Shown: piece after piece, positions 5,303 through 6,262 of the stretch
How positions within the stretch are numbered: position 1 is the first letter of the stretch
How the letters are laid out: each line of letters opens with the position of its first letter
Assembly (NCBI GenBank): GCA_947632525.1
Contig: CANRPQ010000071.1
Span: 1-6,262 of the forward strand
Source of the DNA: an uncultured Clostridia bacterium
Lineage (GTDB): Bacteria; Bacillota; Clostridia; TANB77; CAG-508
DNA length: 6,262 bases
Direction: 5' to 3'
Made by a program: the position numbers and the translations under genes
The notes under the pieces: model-generated
What the model was told of the DNA's origin: nothing
The model's input: the letters and a program-made list of their open reading frames with translations, nothing else
Database searches by the model: none

Positions 5303-6049
5303 ATGAAAGAAATAAAAATTTTATATTTATATCCAGATATGCTAAATTTATATGGGGATAGAGGAAATATCCAAGCTTTACAATATCGTATTGAAAAAAG
5401 AGGTATAAAAGCAAACATAGAATATTATTATTTAGGAGAGCAAGCTCCAGATTTTTCTAGCTATGACATTGTATTTTCAGGGGGAGGAGCAGATAAAGAG
5501 CAAGCTTTAGTAGCAGAGGATATGCAACAATACAAAGAAATGATAAAAAGGGCAATAGAAGAAGGAGTATTTTTCTTATTAGTTTGTGGCTCATATCAAC
5601 TATTTGGAAAATACTATAAAGGTGTAGAGGGAAATATTATTCCAGGATTAGAAATATTTGATTATTATACAGAAGCGATACCAGATAGAACCAAAAGATG
5701 TATTGGAGATATTGTTATTGATGTAAATTTAAATGGAAAGCAAACCAAGATAATAGGATATGAGAATCATGGTGGACAAACCTATGATGTTAAATCAGTT
5801 CTAGGAAAAGTTTTATATGGTCAAGGTAATGCGTTTGGAGCAGGACAGGAAGGATTTATGATAAAAAATGTAATTGCTACTTATATTCATGGAACATTAT
5901 TATCTAAAAATCCAGATGTAACCGACTATATGATAAAATATGCTTTAGAAAGAAAATATGAGAAAGAAATAGAACTAGAACCACTAGATGATACATTCGA
6001 AGATGAATGTAGAAAACAATTATTGCATAGATTTCTAGGAGAAATATAA
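5303..6049 (+). CDS. gatD: Lipid II isoglutaminyl synthase, glutaminase subunit GatD
   Basis: GatD is the class I glutamine amidotransferase partner of MurT (CobB/CobQ-like family): it hydrolyses glutamine and passes ammonia to MurT. The 248-residue protein has the family start 'LYPDMLNLYGDRGNI' near residue 10, 'FSGGGADKEQ' (58-67), the nucleophile Cys95 in 'LLVCGSYQLFG', the substrate-binding Arg in 'TKRCIGDIVI' (about Arg132, matching Arg128 of S. aureus), 'GYENHGGQT' (152-160) and the catalytic His196 in 'YIHGTLLSKNP'. As in other GatD proteins the third triad residue is supplied by MurT's Asp. The size fits the family (about 240-260). It is the last gene of the operon and its codon use matches murT. 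Starting at 5291 would add four residues (METK); the Shine-Dalgarno placement favours 5303. Confidence 0.95.
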   Translation: MKEIKILYLYPDMLNLYGDRGNIQALQYRIEKRGIKANIEYYYLGEQAPDFSSYDIVFSGGGADKEQALVAEDMQQYKEMIKRAIEEGVFFLLVCGSYQLFGKYYKGVEGNIIPGLEIFDYYTEAIPDRTKRCIGDIVIDVNLNGKQTKIIGYENHGGQTYDVKSVLGKVLYGQGNAFGAGQEGFMIKNVIATYIHGTLLSKNPDVTDYMIKYALERKYEKEIELEPLDDTFEDECRKQLLHRFLGEI

Positions 6050-6062
6050 TCTAAGGATTATA
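6045..6062 (+). terminator. Short hairpin over the gatD stop codon
   Basis: TATAATC (6045-6051) and GATTATA (6056-6062) pair over a TAAG loop, embracing the TAA stop. It is followed by A-run and then CTTTTG rather than a direct T-run, so it is at best a weak terminator. No better one is seen before the tRNA promoter, and the operon may read on into the tRNA gene. Confidence 0.3.
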
Positions 6063-6110
6063 AAAAATCTTTTGTAAAACCAATAAGAATATTTAATAAA
6101 CAACAAAACT

Positions 6111-6124
6111 ATTGACTAGTCAAT
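6111..6124. repeat. 14-bp perfect palindrome upstream of the tRNA promoter
   Basis: ATTGACTAGTCAAT is its own reverse complement and lies 26 bases before the -35 box of the tRNA promoter. It has the size and symmetry of a dimeric regulator site, but it also contains TTGACT, a possible -35 box (with TTTAAT 18 bases on), so it may be part of a second promoter. Confidence 0.4.
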
Positions 6125-6150
6125 TTTGCATGATTTTTAATGTGTTTTTC

Positions 6151-6179
6151 TTGACATTGACTTAAAATCGTGCTATTAT
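6151..6179 (+). promoter_or_regulatory. Promoter of tRNA-Arg
   Basis: A perfect TTGACA (6151-6156) with TATTAT (6174-6179) 17 bases later; a perfect TATAAT also lies at 6177-6182 but with 20-base spacing. The start would fall around 6186-6190, a few bases before the mature tRNA, typical of stable RNA promoters. Confidence 0.75.
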
Positions 6180-6192
6180 AATATCTGTTCAT

Positions 6193-6262
<70 letters not shown>

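Overview
The window is AT-rich DNA with the look of a low-GC Bacillota, probably a gut-type Clostridia. The evidence is strong purine-rich Shine-Dalgarno sites, codons ending in A or T, a MurT/GatD lipid II amidation pair, an M18 aminopeptidase of the clostridial type and an M14 relative of gamma-D-glutamyl endopeptidases. The genus cannot be told from the sequence alone.

Layout. Positions 1-176 (minus) hold the N-terminal 58 codons of a Phd/YefM-type antitoxin, with its own promoter and ribosome binding site; the toxin, if there is one, lies beyond the left edge. Positions 324-815 (plus) are the C-terminal remnant of an M14 zinc carboxypeptidase that has lost its N-terminal half, including the HxxE zinc motif, so it is called a pseudogene. 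Two inverted-repeat structures (825-869 and 875-953) fill the convergent gap before a minus-strand membrane protein of unknown function (969-1730). A divergent AT-rich promoter region then leads to the complete M18 aminopeptidase (1957-3366), which ends in a strong bidirectional terminator.

Positions 3533-3670 (minus) carry a 45-codon gene with four cysteines and a perfect ribosome binding site. Its base and codon composition (about 47% GC, third positions about 62% GC) is unlike everything around it. It is the least explained coding feature here. After a 290-base AT-rich gap with a good promoter comes the murT-gatD operon (3960-6049), which amidates the D-glutamate of lipid II in peptidoglycan synthesis. 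The window ends inside a tRNA-Arg(UCU) gene with a consensus promoter.

The genes do not form one pathway. MurT and GatD act together as one enzyme, the M18 protein is a cytosolic peptidase, and the left end looks like accessory DNA (toxin-antitoxin fragment, decayed peptidase). I found no convincing new multi-gene system. The best candidates for something undescribed are the small cysteine-containing protein and the branched RNA-like structure at 875-953.
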